Notes: a model not told the origin generated them from the sequence alone. Counted from the first letter of the stretch, positions 1-5,828 are shown. The stretch is 5,838 bases of DNA from Acidimicrobiia bacterium (GCA_030598025.1 JAUVQS010000100.1:1-5838), one strand, 5' to 3'. Numbers and translations are program-made.

Positions 1-2261
1 ATGACCCATCCACCGTCCTGGCTGCGTATTCGCCCGTTGAGGGCCATCTCGAATGTTCTGTCGGCGAGATCGACGCCTGGGAAGTAGGTGAGTGTTCGCA
101 GAAAACGTACCTGGAGCTGTGGGTTGGTCGATGACTCGTAGGCCTTCACCACTGCCTCGTACTGATCAACGTCACCGAAGGAAGCTGAGACCGCCAGCAC
201 TGCCAGCGCCACTTCAGCTTCGACGGCCGCCGGATCGGCCACCACGTCGTAGAACAGGCTTTTCGCCTGCTCAATTGTTGCGGGGTCCTTCCCGAGTCGG
301 CCATAGGTGGCAAGGGTCTGGCCGCGCAACCGCCTGGTGAGGTCGTCCTCATCGGCTGTTGATTCCCATCCCAGCCGTTCGGCAGTCGGACCAACGAGGT
401 GGCGTACGAAAGCGGCGAATCGGTCATCGTTTGGAACGAATCGACTCATCTCGAGAAGATGGGTCGACAACATCTGCCACACGGCGTGCTCTTGCTCGTC
501 GCGAAAGGCGGCGGCCAGGCCGGCGAAACCGTCGATCGGTACCGAGCCCTCAACTGTGAAAGCCCACGTGTCATCGAGGAGTGTGAACCGTTCGAGTGGA
601 TCGAGGGCGTCGAGCCGGGCGTGCAGCGCCTGGAGGAGCGGTGCGTCATACCGGGTCCTATAGAAGCCGTGCCCACCGGCGTTGGCGATCACCCATTCGA
701 CCGAGCTCTCGAGCGGCACGATCTCTGTTTCGGCGGTCAGCAGGTGTTTGATAGTCGACTCGCCGTTGGCCGTCCCGACCCGAATCTGCATCGGGATCAT
801 CCAGAGGTTCATCGCCTCGGGGTCTTCGACGTAGCGGAACTGCCGCTGTGTGATCTTCAAGCCTTGAGCGATACGTTCGACGATCACCTCGGGGTAGCCG
901 CCCTGGAGGATCCAGGTATTCATGATCTCGCCGACGTTGCCGTCGGATGCGGATTCGAGTCCTCTCCACAGGTCGTTGGTCTCGGTGTTCGCATATGAGT
1001 GCTCGCGCAAGTAGGACCCAACTCCTTCGCGGAAAGCCTCGACACCCAGGTACTGCTCGATCATTCGCAGCAGCGCAGCACCCTTTCCGTAGGTGAGGGG
1101 GTCGAACATCTCATTTGCTTCCTCGGGGGACCGCACCTCGAATTCCACTGCGCGCGTGCTGGCCAACGCGTCGATGTCCATCGAGTCGGTGCGCTCGGCG
1201 CCCGGGTCCACCGCAAACGCCAGCCAGCGCTTCCAGTCGGGGCGATATGACTCGACCGTCTTCATCTCCATGAAGGAGGCGAACGCCTCGTTCAGCCAGA
1301 TGCCGTCCCACCACTTCATGGTGACGAGATCGCCGAACCACATGTGAGCGAGTTCATGGGCGATCACATCGGCCACTCGGCGCTGCTCGTATTGGCCGGT
1401 GGTCTCCGGGTCGATGAGTACCGCGTTCTCGCGGTACGTGATGGCGCCGAGGTTCTCCATCGCGCCGAAGGCGAAATCGGGGATGGCGATGAAGTCGACC
1501 TTGTCACCCGGGTAGGGGATGTCGTAGTACTCGGACAACCAGCGGAGAGCGTACGCGCCGATGTCTAGAGCGAAGTCGGTTAGGTGCTCATTCCCGGGCG
1601 GGAACACAACCCGCAGCGGGATGCCGTCTACATCGACGGGATCGGTGACATCCAGGGGGCCGACGATGAAGGCCACGAGGTAGGTGGACATGATCGGCGT
1701 GTCGGCATAGAGCACCTTCGACCTAGCGTCGCTGTGCTGGATCCGGTCGATCTCGGCCATGTTGGAGATGGCCGTTAGCTCGTTCGGGACGATCAACGCA
1801 ACCGAGAACGTCGCTTTGAACTCGGGTTCATCCCAGCATGGGAAAGCCCGGCGCGCGTCGGCAGCCTCGAACTGCGTTGTTGCGATGGTCTGGTCATTGC
1901 CGTGCTCATCGGTGAACGTGCTGCGATAGAACCCCCGCAGTTGATCGTTCAACGTTCCCCGGAACGACAGGTGGAGCTTCCATTGACCCGGTTCGATCGT
2001 GATACCCGGATGGACACTGATCCGCTCGTTGTTCTCGTCGTATTCGATCGTGGCGGTGTACTTTCTGGCGCTTCCGTCGATGAGATACGCCTCATCTATC
2101 TCGAGTTCGATGGCATTGAGCGTGAGAGCTTTGAGCGGTTTCTCAACGTCAACGGTGACGATCTCGGATCCCGTGAAAGATGAGGTCGGGATGTCCGGTT
2201 CGAGAGTGATTTCGTAGCGGCGCGGAACGGCGCTACGGGGAAGCCGGTGTTCGGTGGACAA
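1..2261 (-). CDS. M1-family zinc aminopeptidase, C-terminus cut by window edge
   Basis: Cytoplasmic-type metallo-aminopeptidase (PepN / puromycin-sensitive aminopeptidase / tricorn-interacting-factor group) that removes N-terminal residues from peptides. 753 codons are visible without an internal stop. Residues about 15-190 form the N-terminal beta domain, beginning RRYEITLEPD. The catalytic domain follows, with the substrate-binding motif G266-A-M-E-N270, zinc motif H302-E-L-A-H306, third zinc ligand E325 in LNEAF (HExxH-X18-E spacing is exact) and the transition-state tyrosine Y391 in LTYGKGA. From about residue 500 to the edge runs an ERAP1-like helical domain; the last visible stretch, RTFEMALNGRIRSQDGG, is typical of it. 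Family members are usually about 840-870 residues, so roughly 100 residues lie outside the window. I saw no signal peptide or membrane segment. The start is TTG at 2261: it is the only candidate with an AGGAG box, and the N-terminus then matches family length. PepN of Streptomyces begins differently, so I assign no symbol. Family certain; peptide preference unknown. Confidence 0.96.
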   Translation of the reverse strand, partial: MSTEHRLPRSAVPRRYEITLEPDIPTSSFTGSEIVTVDVEKPLKALTLNAIELEIDEAYLIDGSARKYTATIEYDENNERISVHPGITIEPGQWKLHLSFRGTLNDQLRGFYRSTFTDEHGNDQTIATTQFEAADARRAFPCWDEPEFKATFSVALIVPNELTAISNMAEIDRIQHSDARSKVLYADTPIMSTYLVAFIVGPLDVTDPVDVDGIPLRVVFPPGNEHLTDFALDIGAYALRWLSEYYDIPYPGDKVDFIAIPDFAFGAMENLGAITYRENAVLIDPETTGQYEQRRVADVIAHELAHMWFGDLVTMKWWDGIWLNEAFASFMEMKTVESYRPDWKRWLAFAVDPGAERTDSMDIDALASTRAVEFEVRSPEEANEMFDPLTYGKGAALLRMIEQYLGVEAFREGVGSYLREHSYANTETNDLWRGLESASDGNVGEIMNTWILQGGYPEVIVERIAQGLKITQRQFRYVEDPEAMNLWMIPMQIRVGTANGESTIKHLLTAETEIVPLESSVEWVIANAGGHGFYRTRYDAPLLQALHARLDALDPLERFTLLDDTWAFTVEGSVPIDGFAGLAAAFRDEQEHAVWQMLSTHLLEMSRFVPNDDRFAAFVRHLVGPTAERLGWESTADEDDLTRRLRGQTLATYGRLGKDPATIEQAKSLFYDVVADPAAVEAEVALAVLAVSASFGDVDQYEAVVKAYESSTNPQLQVRFLRTLTYFPGVDLADRTFEMALNGRIRSQDGGWV

Positions 2262-2265
2262 GATG

Positions 2266-2270
2266 CTCCT
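2266..2270 (-). promoter_or_regulatory. Ribosome-binding site deciding a TTG start
   Basis: AGGAG on the minus strand lies four bases before TTG at 2261. No in-frame ATG or GTG occurs nearby upstream, and the first downstream methionines lie well inside the conserved beta domain. This box is therefore what fixes TTG as the aminopeptidase start. The spacing is slightly short, consistent with modest translation. Confidence 0.7.
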
Positions 2271-2339
2271 GGGTGCGAATGTGCGGCCCTGGATGGTAGC
2301 TGCAGGGGAGTCCGGGAGGCCAGACGAAGCCTGCTTCCC

Positions 2340-2393
2340 CCGTTTTCGCGCGCCAATGTCGTGCTATAGCTGTCGAATGCCGCGCGAAAACGG
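2340..2393. repeat. 54-bp concentric palindrome upstream of the aminopeptidase gene
   Basis: Perfect 13-bp inverted arms, CCGTTTTCGCGCG at 2340-2352 and its reverse complement at 2381-2393, flank a 28-base centre. At the exact midpoint (2366.5) sits a second perfect palindrome, GCTATAGC at 2363-2370, bordered by a direct repeat of TGTCG (2357-2361 with one base spacing, and 2371-2375). The bases between arms and core are only partly complementary. The arms end about 80 bases before the aminopeptidase start. It could be a dyad operator, a cruciform, or a small dispersed palindromic element; the sequence alone does not choose. No U-tract follows, so a terminator is unlikely. Confidence 0.8.
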
Positions 2394-2521
2394 AGTGGTT
2401 CTGGGCTTATCGTTCGCTTAACCTTTGGTTGCCGTGCGCTTTGCCCGCCGTCGCATACATTGGGTGGCAGAGGTTGTGGTGTGATGCCGCAGGAAGGGGG
2501 CGATTCCCGACCTGAGACCTC

Positions 2522-2584
2522 CCGGAACGCTCGACGGCGGTGGTCCCCAGCCTCCCCAAGTTGCACCGCCGTCGAACGTCCCGG
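2522..2584 (-). repeat. Long stem-loop, 21 consecutive pairs as minus-strand RNA
   Basis: The core arms TCGACGGCGGTG (2531-2542) and CACCGCCGTCGA (2564-2575) are perfectly complementary. The stem extends outward to 2522 and 2584 with only two non-Watson-Crick positions, 2530/2576 and 2526/2580. Both are C/A or A/C oppositions on the plus strand, which become G-U wobbles on the minus strand, so an RNA from the minus strand would form 21 uninterrupted pairs. Its 21-base loop (2543-2563) contains two GGGGA runs in the minus-strand sense. The pairing pattern points to a structure in RNA transcribed in the direction of the flanking genes: a 3' end structure of the sugar operon, a leader of the aminopeptidase, or a separate RNA. 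Confidence 0.75.
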
Positions 2585-2591
2585 ATTTCCC

Positions 2592-2622
2592 TCCCGCGAC
2601 TGCTCATCGAGCAGTCGCGGGA
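2592..2622. repeat. 14-bp perfect hairpin with 3-base loop
   Basis: TCCCGCGACTGCTC (2592-2605) and its exact reverse complement (2609-2622) enclose three bases. The stem is GC-rich and would be very stable in RNA of either strand. It lies 7 bases from the longer stem at 2522-2584, so the two may form one two-hairpin unit. No T-run follows on either strand, so U-tract-dependent termination is not supported. Intrinsic termination without a U-tract, or RNA 3'-end protection, remains possible. Confidence 0.8.
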
Positions 2623-2701
2623 TGAGCCTGCTCAACTCGATCCGAGTTCTTGGCGAGGAGCACCCGGTCCGGCCTGACAACAACGATGCCGTCGCACATG
2701 T

Positions 2702-2721
2702 TGCCGAGCCTGAGCTCGGCA
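2702..2721. repeat. 8-bp hairpin with tetraloop
   Basis: TGCCGAGC at 2702-2709 and GCTCGGCA at 2714-2721 pair perfectly around four bases. It directly abuts the heptamer repeats on its right side, which suggests the two may belong to one element. No T-run follows. Confidence 0.65.
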
Positions 2722-2722
2722 G

Positions 2723-2752
2723 CGCTATCCGGTATCCGCGATCCGCTATCCG
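2723..2752 (-). repeat. Four tandem copies of a CGGATAG-type heptamer
   Basis: Read on the minus strand from 2752, four consecutive 7-base units occur: CGGATAG, CGGATCG, CGGATAC and CGGATAG, followed by CG. The first and last are identical and the inner two each differ by two bases or fewer from the consensus. On the plus strand this shows as a 9-base direct repeat CGCTATCCG at 2723-2731 and 2744-2752. It is non-coding, about 50 bases beyond the SIS stop codon. Tandem heptamers of this kind may vary in copy number between strains; function is unknown. Confidence 0.75.
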
Positions 2753-2786
2753 ACCGAGCGGAATCTGGAAGGCGGGCTGCAGACGG

Positions 2787-2803
2787 CGTGACCGAAGGTC
2801 ACG
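2787..2803 (-). repeat. Hairpin spanning the SIS gene stop codon
   Basis: On the minus strand CGTGACC, TTC, GGTCACG form a 7-bp stem with a three-base loop. The TGA stop of the SIS gene (2801-2799) lies inside the 5' arm. The following bases are not T-rich, so it is at best a weak terminator. It could instead slow 3' decay of the operon transcript. Confidence 0.55.
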
Positions 2804-3833
2804 TTGTCTTCGTCACCTTCGACAGGCCTCTCGGGTTCTCCGTGTCGAGTCCCTTGATTGTGCCCAGGTGGTAGGTGAACAGCTGTGCGGCGGCGATGAT
2901 CGGCATCGGTGAGATCCACTCCGGCGTCGCCGCCGGCAAAGGAATCCCATACCGGGCGGCCTCGAGTGCCTCGCCGCGATTCGATATGGCAAGCGTTCGC
3001 GCGTGACGTTGCTTCGAGACATCCTCCAGGAGAGCGAGCATGTCACCAAACAGAGGACCGTCGGGGGCGGCTGCCATTAGGGAGAAACCCGGCTCGACGA
3101 CAGCGATGGGGCCATGACGGAAATCGGCGGTGGAATACGGGTGGGCGAGTGCGTATGTGACCTCTTGAAGCTTCAAAGCCCACTCAAACGCGGTCGAGTG
3201 ATTGAACCCCCGGCCGAGCACCGCGCACGAACGGAGGTCGGCGAAATCCTTGGCTATATCGGCGATCAATGACTCCGTCTTCAGTACATCGCTCATGAGC
3301 GAGGGGGCAGACGCAAGCTCATCCGAGATCGCTCCGCGCTGCCAGAAATCGGACAGCATTGCCACCGCCAGGAGTTGGGCCGAGTAAGTCTTGGTGGCTG
3401 CCACCGCATTCTCTTCGCCTGCCCGGATGTTGAGAACGAAGTCGGCTTGCGCGGCCAGCGGGGAATCGACTTCATTGGTGATCGCCAACGTCGGCCTGCC
3501 TTGCCTTCGACCCTCGGCGAGCACCGCAACCAGGTCCGGTGACTCACCCGACTGTGAGATCCCAACGACGAGCGCCCCGTTGAGCGATGGTGGGCTCTGG
3601 TATGAGGTGAATAGCGACGGTGCGGCCAGGGCAACCGTCAACCCGTTGTGAGACGCCCACAGATATTTGGCGTAGCGAGCGGCGTTGTCCGATGTGCCGC
3701 GAGCGGCGATCAGTGCATAGCCGAAGTCTCCCGGTCGGAGGGCACCGGCGATCGATCTGGCCGCCTCCGCGTTCTCTGTGAGAGCGGTCGTGAATACAGA
3801 TGGCTGCTCCCGGATTTCGTCGAGCATGCTCAC
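2799..3833 (-). CDS. Double-SIS-domain sugar-phosphate deaminase/isomerase (GlmS isomerase-like, NagB-II type)
   Basis: A 344-residue protein corresponding to the isomerase half of glucosamine-6-phosphate synthase. The N-terminal glutaminase domain with its catalytic Cys1 is absent, so glutamine-dependent synthesis is excluded. SIS domain 1 (about 25-160) has the phosphate-sugar motif GISQSGESPD at 91-100 and AGEENAVAATKTYSAQ at 138-153. SIS domain 2 (about 195-330) has LGRGFNHSTAFEWALKLQE, with E224 and H240 (FRHGP) at the positions of the GlmS catalytic Glu and His. The tail NPRGLSK keeps K339, equivalent to the C-terminal lysine of GlmS. Likely reaction: glucosamine-6-phosphate to fructose-6-phosphate plus ammonia, as in GlmD/NagB-II; a related amino-sugar phosphate is possible. 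The frame is closed upstream by TAA, leaving only GTG 3833 or ATG 3827 as start. Neither has a good ribosome-binding site, suggesting coupling to upstream translation. It is last in the operon. Family very sure, substrate inferred. Confidence 0.9.
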   Translation of the reverse strand: MSMLDEIREQPSVFTTALTENAEAARSIAGALRPGDFGYALIAARGTSDNAARYAKYLWASHNGLTVALAAPSLFTSYQSPPSLNGALVVGISQSGESPDLVAVLAEGRRQGRPTLAITNEVDSPLAAQADFVLNIRAGEENAVAATKTYSAQLLAVAMLSDFWQRGAISDELASAPSLMSDVLKTESLIADIAKDFADLRSCAVLGRGFNHSTAFEWALKLQEVTYALAHPYSTADFRHGPIAVVEPGFSLMAAAPDGPLFGDMLALLEDVSKQRHARTLAISNRGEALEAARYGIPLPAATPEWISPMPIIAAAQLFTYHLGTIKGLDTENPRGLSKVTKTT

Positions 3834-3928
3834 GGTTTCGTTCTCTCGTTCACTCTCAGATTAAACCCGACGGGAAACTCCTTCGAAACGGCAACCAACT
3901 GCCGCCCCGTTGGGTTCGGTGAGTGCAT
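3830..3928 (-). CDS. Candidate 32-residue small protein or coupling ORF
   Basis: A 33-codon ORF (start ATG 3928, stop TGA 3832-3830) exactly fills the gap between the deacetylase and SIS genes. Its ATG shares one base with the deacetylase stop (TGATG) and is preceded by GGAGGAG with four bases between. Its TGA overlaps the GTG start of the SIS gene and lies two bases before the alternative ATG at 3827. The product begins MHSPNPTGRQLVAVSKEF and has no domain I recognise; it is basic and has no membrane segment. Against coding: two AGA codons and several T/A-ending codons differ from the neighbouring genes, and a frame of this length is not rare by chance. The GGAGGAG box also encodes the deacetylase C-terminus. 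It may be a real microprotein, or serve only to carry ribosomes across to the SIS start. Confidence 0.4.
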   Translation of the reverse strand: MHSPNPTGRQLVAVSKEFPVGFNLRVNERTKP

Positions 3929-4788
3929 CACGCTCCTCCGACGAGGTTGGTGATGCGCGTTGAGATCTCGTCTGCCATCCGCTCGATGTGAGAGCGGACA
4001 AAGGCGGTGATGTCGAGGTCCGGGTGTTCAATTAGCGGAAGTAGGTCCATCCCGTAGACGACTGCTTGGGAGATATCGACTGCATGGCTCTCGGAGAAGG
4101 TGGCGTTGGCGAGGCGTCTTCCGGCAGTCGCCAGGTCGTAACGCTTCCCGCCACTGATCTGTGAGTCGTAGACGCCTATCAAGGCTGCGGCCAGGTTCTC
4201 GTGTGCGGAGACATCGAACCTGACCTTGTCGGCGTCTGTCATCCAGTCGAGGTCACGCCAAACCTCGCAACCGAAGACTGCGCCCGGTCGACTCTCACGT
4301 GGGAGGGAGCGGATAGCGGAGATTGTGCGGAGAGCCACGGCCACGTGCGTGTCGTGTTTGTCAGCGAGGTTGTGGGTGTAGATGACCTCGGGTTGAGCGA
4401 CCGCCATCAGCCCGGCCAGATCCCCGACTACGCGCAGTTCCGAGGGATCCTTGGCGGCCGAACTCGGGTAGTCGAGCAGGACCGCCGCTCCATACTCGCC
4501 GACGAAGGCTGCTTTTCTTTCTTCGATGATGCGGATGTCCTGCATTTGCTCGTCGCTGTAGTCGGAGTAAAGGCCCGATCGCGGGCTGCCGGCCCCATCG
4601 GTCACTGTCACCCCGGCGAACCATCGATCGCTTCGACCGAAACACTCGAGGATGCCGTGATGCGCCATGATCGGAATGTCGTCCTGGTGGGCGCCGACAG
4701 CCATGTGGGTCGTCCGGGCGAGGGCGTCGTCCGGGGTAACCCCGTCCGGTACGAAGACTTGGGCACCGTCATTGGTCAGTTTCGTCAT
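3928..4788 (-). CDS. PIG-L/LmbE-family zinc N-deacetylase
   Basis: A 286-residue enzyme of the PIG-L fold, which hydrolyses N-acetyl groups from GlcNAc-containing substrates (family members: MshB, BshB, PIG-L, archaeal diacetylchitobiose deacetylase). The first metal motif is AHQDD at 33-37: H34 and D37 as zinc ligands and D36 as general base, by analogy with MshB. The usual AHPDDE is changed to AHQDDIPIM. The third ligand motif HDTH at 145-148 follows a predicted strand (EVIYTHN), with H148 the likely ligand. A helix-rich C-terminal part (about 190-286) completes the protein. No signal peptide is seen, so it probably acts in the cytoplasm. ATG 4788 is chosen because it overlaps the kinase stop by one base (TAATG) and has GAGG (4796-4793) four bases upstream; the open frame extends to 5025 but would run through the kinase gene. 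Context suggests deacetylation of GlcNAc or its 6-phosphate, replacing NagA. Exact substrate is inferred. Confidence 0.9.
   Translation of the reverse strand: MTKLTNDGAQVFVPDGVTPDDALARTTHMAVGAHQDDIPIMAHHGILECFGRSDRWFAGVTVTDGAGSPRSGLYSDYSDEQMQDIRIIEERKAAFVGEYGAAVLLDYPSSAAKDPSELRVVGDLAGLMAVAQPEVIYTHNLADKHDTHVAVALRTISAIRSLPRESRPGAVFGCEVWRDLDWMTDADKVRFDVSAHENLAAALIGVYDSQISGGKRYDLATAGRRLANATFSESHAVDISQAVVYGMDLLPLIEHPDLDITAFVRSHIERMADEISTRITNLVGGA
3933..3939 (-). promoter_or_regulatory. Strong ribosome-binding site inside the end of the deacetylase gene
   Basis: GGAGGAG on the minus strand, four bases before ATG 3928. It is the best Shine-Dalgarno-like box in the operon, stronger than those of the deacetylase and SIS genes, and the main reason to take the 32-codon ORF seriously. 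It is about 100 bases from the SIS start, too far to serve it directly. Confidence 0.5.
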
Positions 4789-5828
4789 TAGGCCTCGCTC
4801 GGGATCTGGGGAAGGGACGCAGCCGCAACCGACTGCCCGACCCGCTTCATCTTCTCGTCGGGGACATGGAGTTGAATTGTCAGCTCGGCGAACTCTGCAG
4901 AGAGCACGTTCTCGGCGGTGCGAACGATGATCTCGCCACCCACCCCCGAAGTGACCCTGCCAAGGACCAACACATGCTTGACATCGTAGAATTCGGCGTA
5001 ATGGGCCAGGGCGTATCCGAGCCACACTCCGATAGTCTCGTAGATCGGTGGCACTCTCTCATCGCCCTCGTTCATCAAGTCCTGGATTGTCCTCAGCTTC
5101 TGCGCGGGCTCGAGGTCGCCATCGAGCGCAAGGCCTACCTTCTCCGCAAGTCGTATAACACCCGTCTGACTGAAATACTGAACCCCACATCCAACATCAG
5201 CCGACCACTCGTCGGCCGGCGCTCCTGCCTGGTAGTCGATTGGGGCGAAAGCCAGCTCGTTGAGCCACTTGGTGATGTTGCCATCGCTCGTCACATATCC
5301 GGCTGCCTCACTCGAACCCATCGCGATGCCGAGTACCGCGTTCTCTTTGAGACTCATCGAGCCGGCGAGCGCAGTGACCTCTCCATCATTGACAATGCTG
5401 AGGGGAACGTCCCAATCGTCACGAATCCGCACAAACAGATTCTTTGCCTCCTTTTCAAATGACTCTTCCGACAGGCCCCTGAAAAGCGAGGCTGCGCGGA
5501 CCTGGTCATTGATCCATACGCCGGCAGAGCTGCCTCCGATTGCGTCGACCCGCGGAAGGTGGGCGGCGGCTGTGCGCAACCCTGAGGTGATGTGCTCGTA
5601 GTGATAGGCGATGTTGTCCTCGTCCCGAGGAAGCCAGGGGAACTCGTCCGAGAACACGGGGGTGCCTTCGATGACCGCGCTCACCTTGTAATCGCTGGCA
5701 CCGAGATCGAAACCGATGCGACATCCGTTCAGATGGCGGCCGAGCGGCACGGTCGGTTCGTGCGAAGCAGTGATCTCTTCGCAGTCGACCGATTCGACGC
5801 GTAAAGGTGATCCATAGATCCTGGTCAT
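4788..5828 (-). CDS. Divergent ROK-family sugar kinase (ASKHA fold)
   Basis: A 346-residue protein of the ROK type, which phosphorylates hexoses or N-acetylhexosamines with ATP. After a 37-residue N-terminal extension comes the phosphate-1 loop IGFDLGASDYKV (38-49). The catalytic aspartate is D148 in VNDGEVTALAG (146-156), and a phosphate-2-like segment GIAMGSSEAAGY lies at 167-178. A C-terminal nucleotide-side segment VLVLGRVTSGVGGE covers 286-299. The hallmark zinc-binding elements of typical ROK proteins are missing: the ExGH segment reads ELAF (191-194), and only one cysteine (C214, in GCGVQYFSQ) remains of the CxCGxxGCxE motif. ATG 5828 is the start supported by the open frame; only ten bases lie upstream in the window, so its ribosome-binding site cannot be judged. 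It is the first visible gene of the operon, presumably supplying the sugar phosphate or phosphorylating the deacetylated sugar. A regulatory ROK role is unlikely because no helix-turn-helix is present. Alternative: a non-catalytic sugar sensor. Fold sure, substrate unknown. Confidence 0.85.
   Translation of the reverse strand: MTRIYGSPLRVESVDCEEITASHEPTVPLGRHLNGCRIGFDLGASDYKVSAVIEGTPVFSDEFPWLPRDEDNIAYHYEHITSGLRTAAAHLPRVDAIGGSSAGVWINDQVRAASLFRGLSEESFEKEAKNLFVRIRDDWDVPLSIVNDGEVTALAGSMSLKENAVLGIAMGSSEAAGYVTSDGNITKWLNELAFAPIDYQAGAPADEWSADVGCGVQYFSQTGVIRLAEKVGLALDGDLEPAQKLRTIQDLMNEGDERVPPIYETIGVWLGYALAHYAEFYDVKHVLVLGRVTSGVGGEIIVRTAENVLSAEFAELTIQLHVPDEKMKRVGQSVAAASLPQIPSEA

Larger units (their letters stand above)
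2262..2798. other. 537-base intergenic region rich in inverted repeats, no convincing gene
   Basis: This gap separates the SIS gene from the aminopeptidase gene; both are on the minus strand. Open frames crossing it on either strand give arginine-, serine- and proline-rich translations with no recognisable domain and look like chance frames in GC-rich DNA. It holds six separate structured elements, listed individually: stop-codon hairpin, heptamer repeats, three further stem-loops and a 54-bp palindrome. None is followed by a run of T on the minus strand, so no standard intrinsic terminator is supported. I could not identify a convincing -35/-10 pair; a promoter for the aminopeptidase presumably lies here. 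No tRNA-like fold was seen. Confidence 0.75.

Noticed and set aside
399..998. 199-codon plus-strand open frame
   Set aside because: It runs antisense to the aminopeptidase, whose frame encodes unmistakable M1 and ERAP1-like domains. The translation resembles no family and is a codon-bias shadow.
2592..2622. Classical Rho-independent terminator
   Set aside because: The stem is excellent, but no T-run follows on either strand, so it is listed only as a hairpin.
2522..2622. 6C-type actinobacterial small RNA on the plus strand (C-rich loop with CCTCCCC)
   Set aside because: The loop lacks a run of six C, the second hairpin loop has only three bases, and the stem mismatches favour the minus strand.
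2096..2683. 195-codon minus-strand open frame
   Set aside because: It crosses the aminopeptidase start and most of the intergenic hairpins; the translation is rich in R, S and P with no domain, and overlaps the real gene in another frame.
2460..2912. 150-codon plus-strand open frame in the intergenic region
   Set aside because: It spans three hairpins and enters the SIS gene antisense. Composition is arginine-rich, no ribosome-binding site is evident, and nothing is recognisable.
3830..3928. Frameshifted N-terminal extension of the SIS protein
   Set aside because: SIS proteins of this type normally start at the MLDEIREQP segment, and the bridging frame contributes no recognisable SIS sequence, so a broken fusion is not supported.
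4201..4791. 196-codon plus-strand open frame
   Set aside because: Antisense to the PIG-L deacetylase, whose metal motifs are intact; no recognisable product.
4789..5025. Extended N-terminus for the deacetylase (open frame to 5025)
   Set aside because: The extra residues lie out of frame within the kinase gene and are arginine-rich. ATG 4788 has the stop/start overlap, a ribosome-binding site and family-normal length.
4866..5462. 198-codon plus-strand open frame
   Set aside because: Antisense to the kinase gene, which has clear ROK motifs; no recognisable product.
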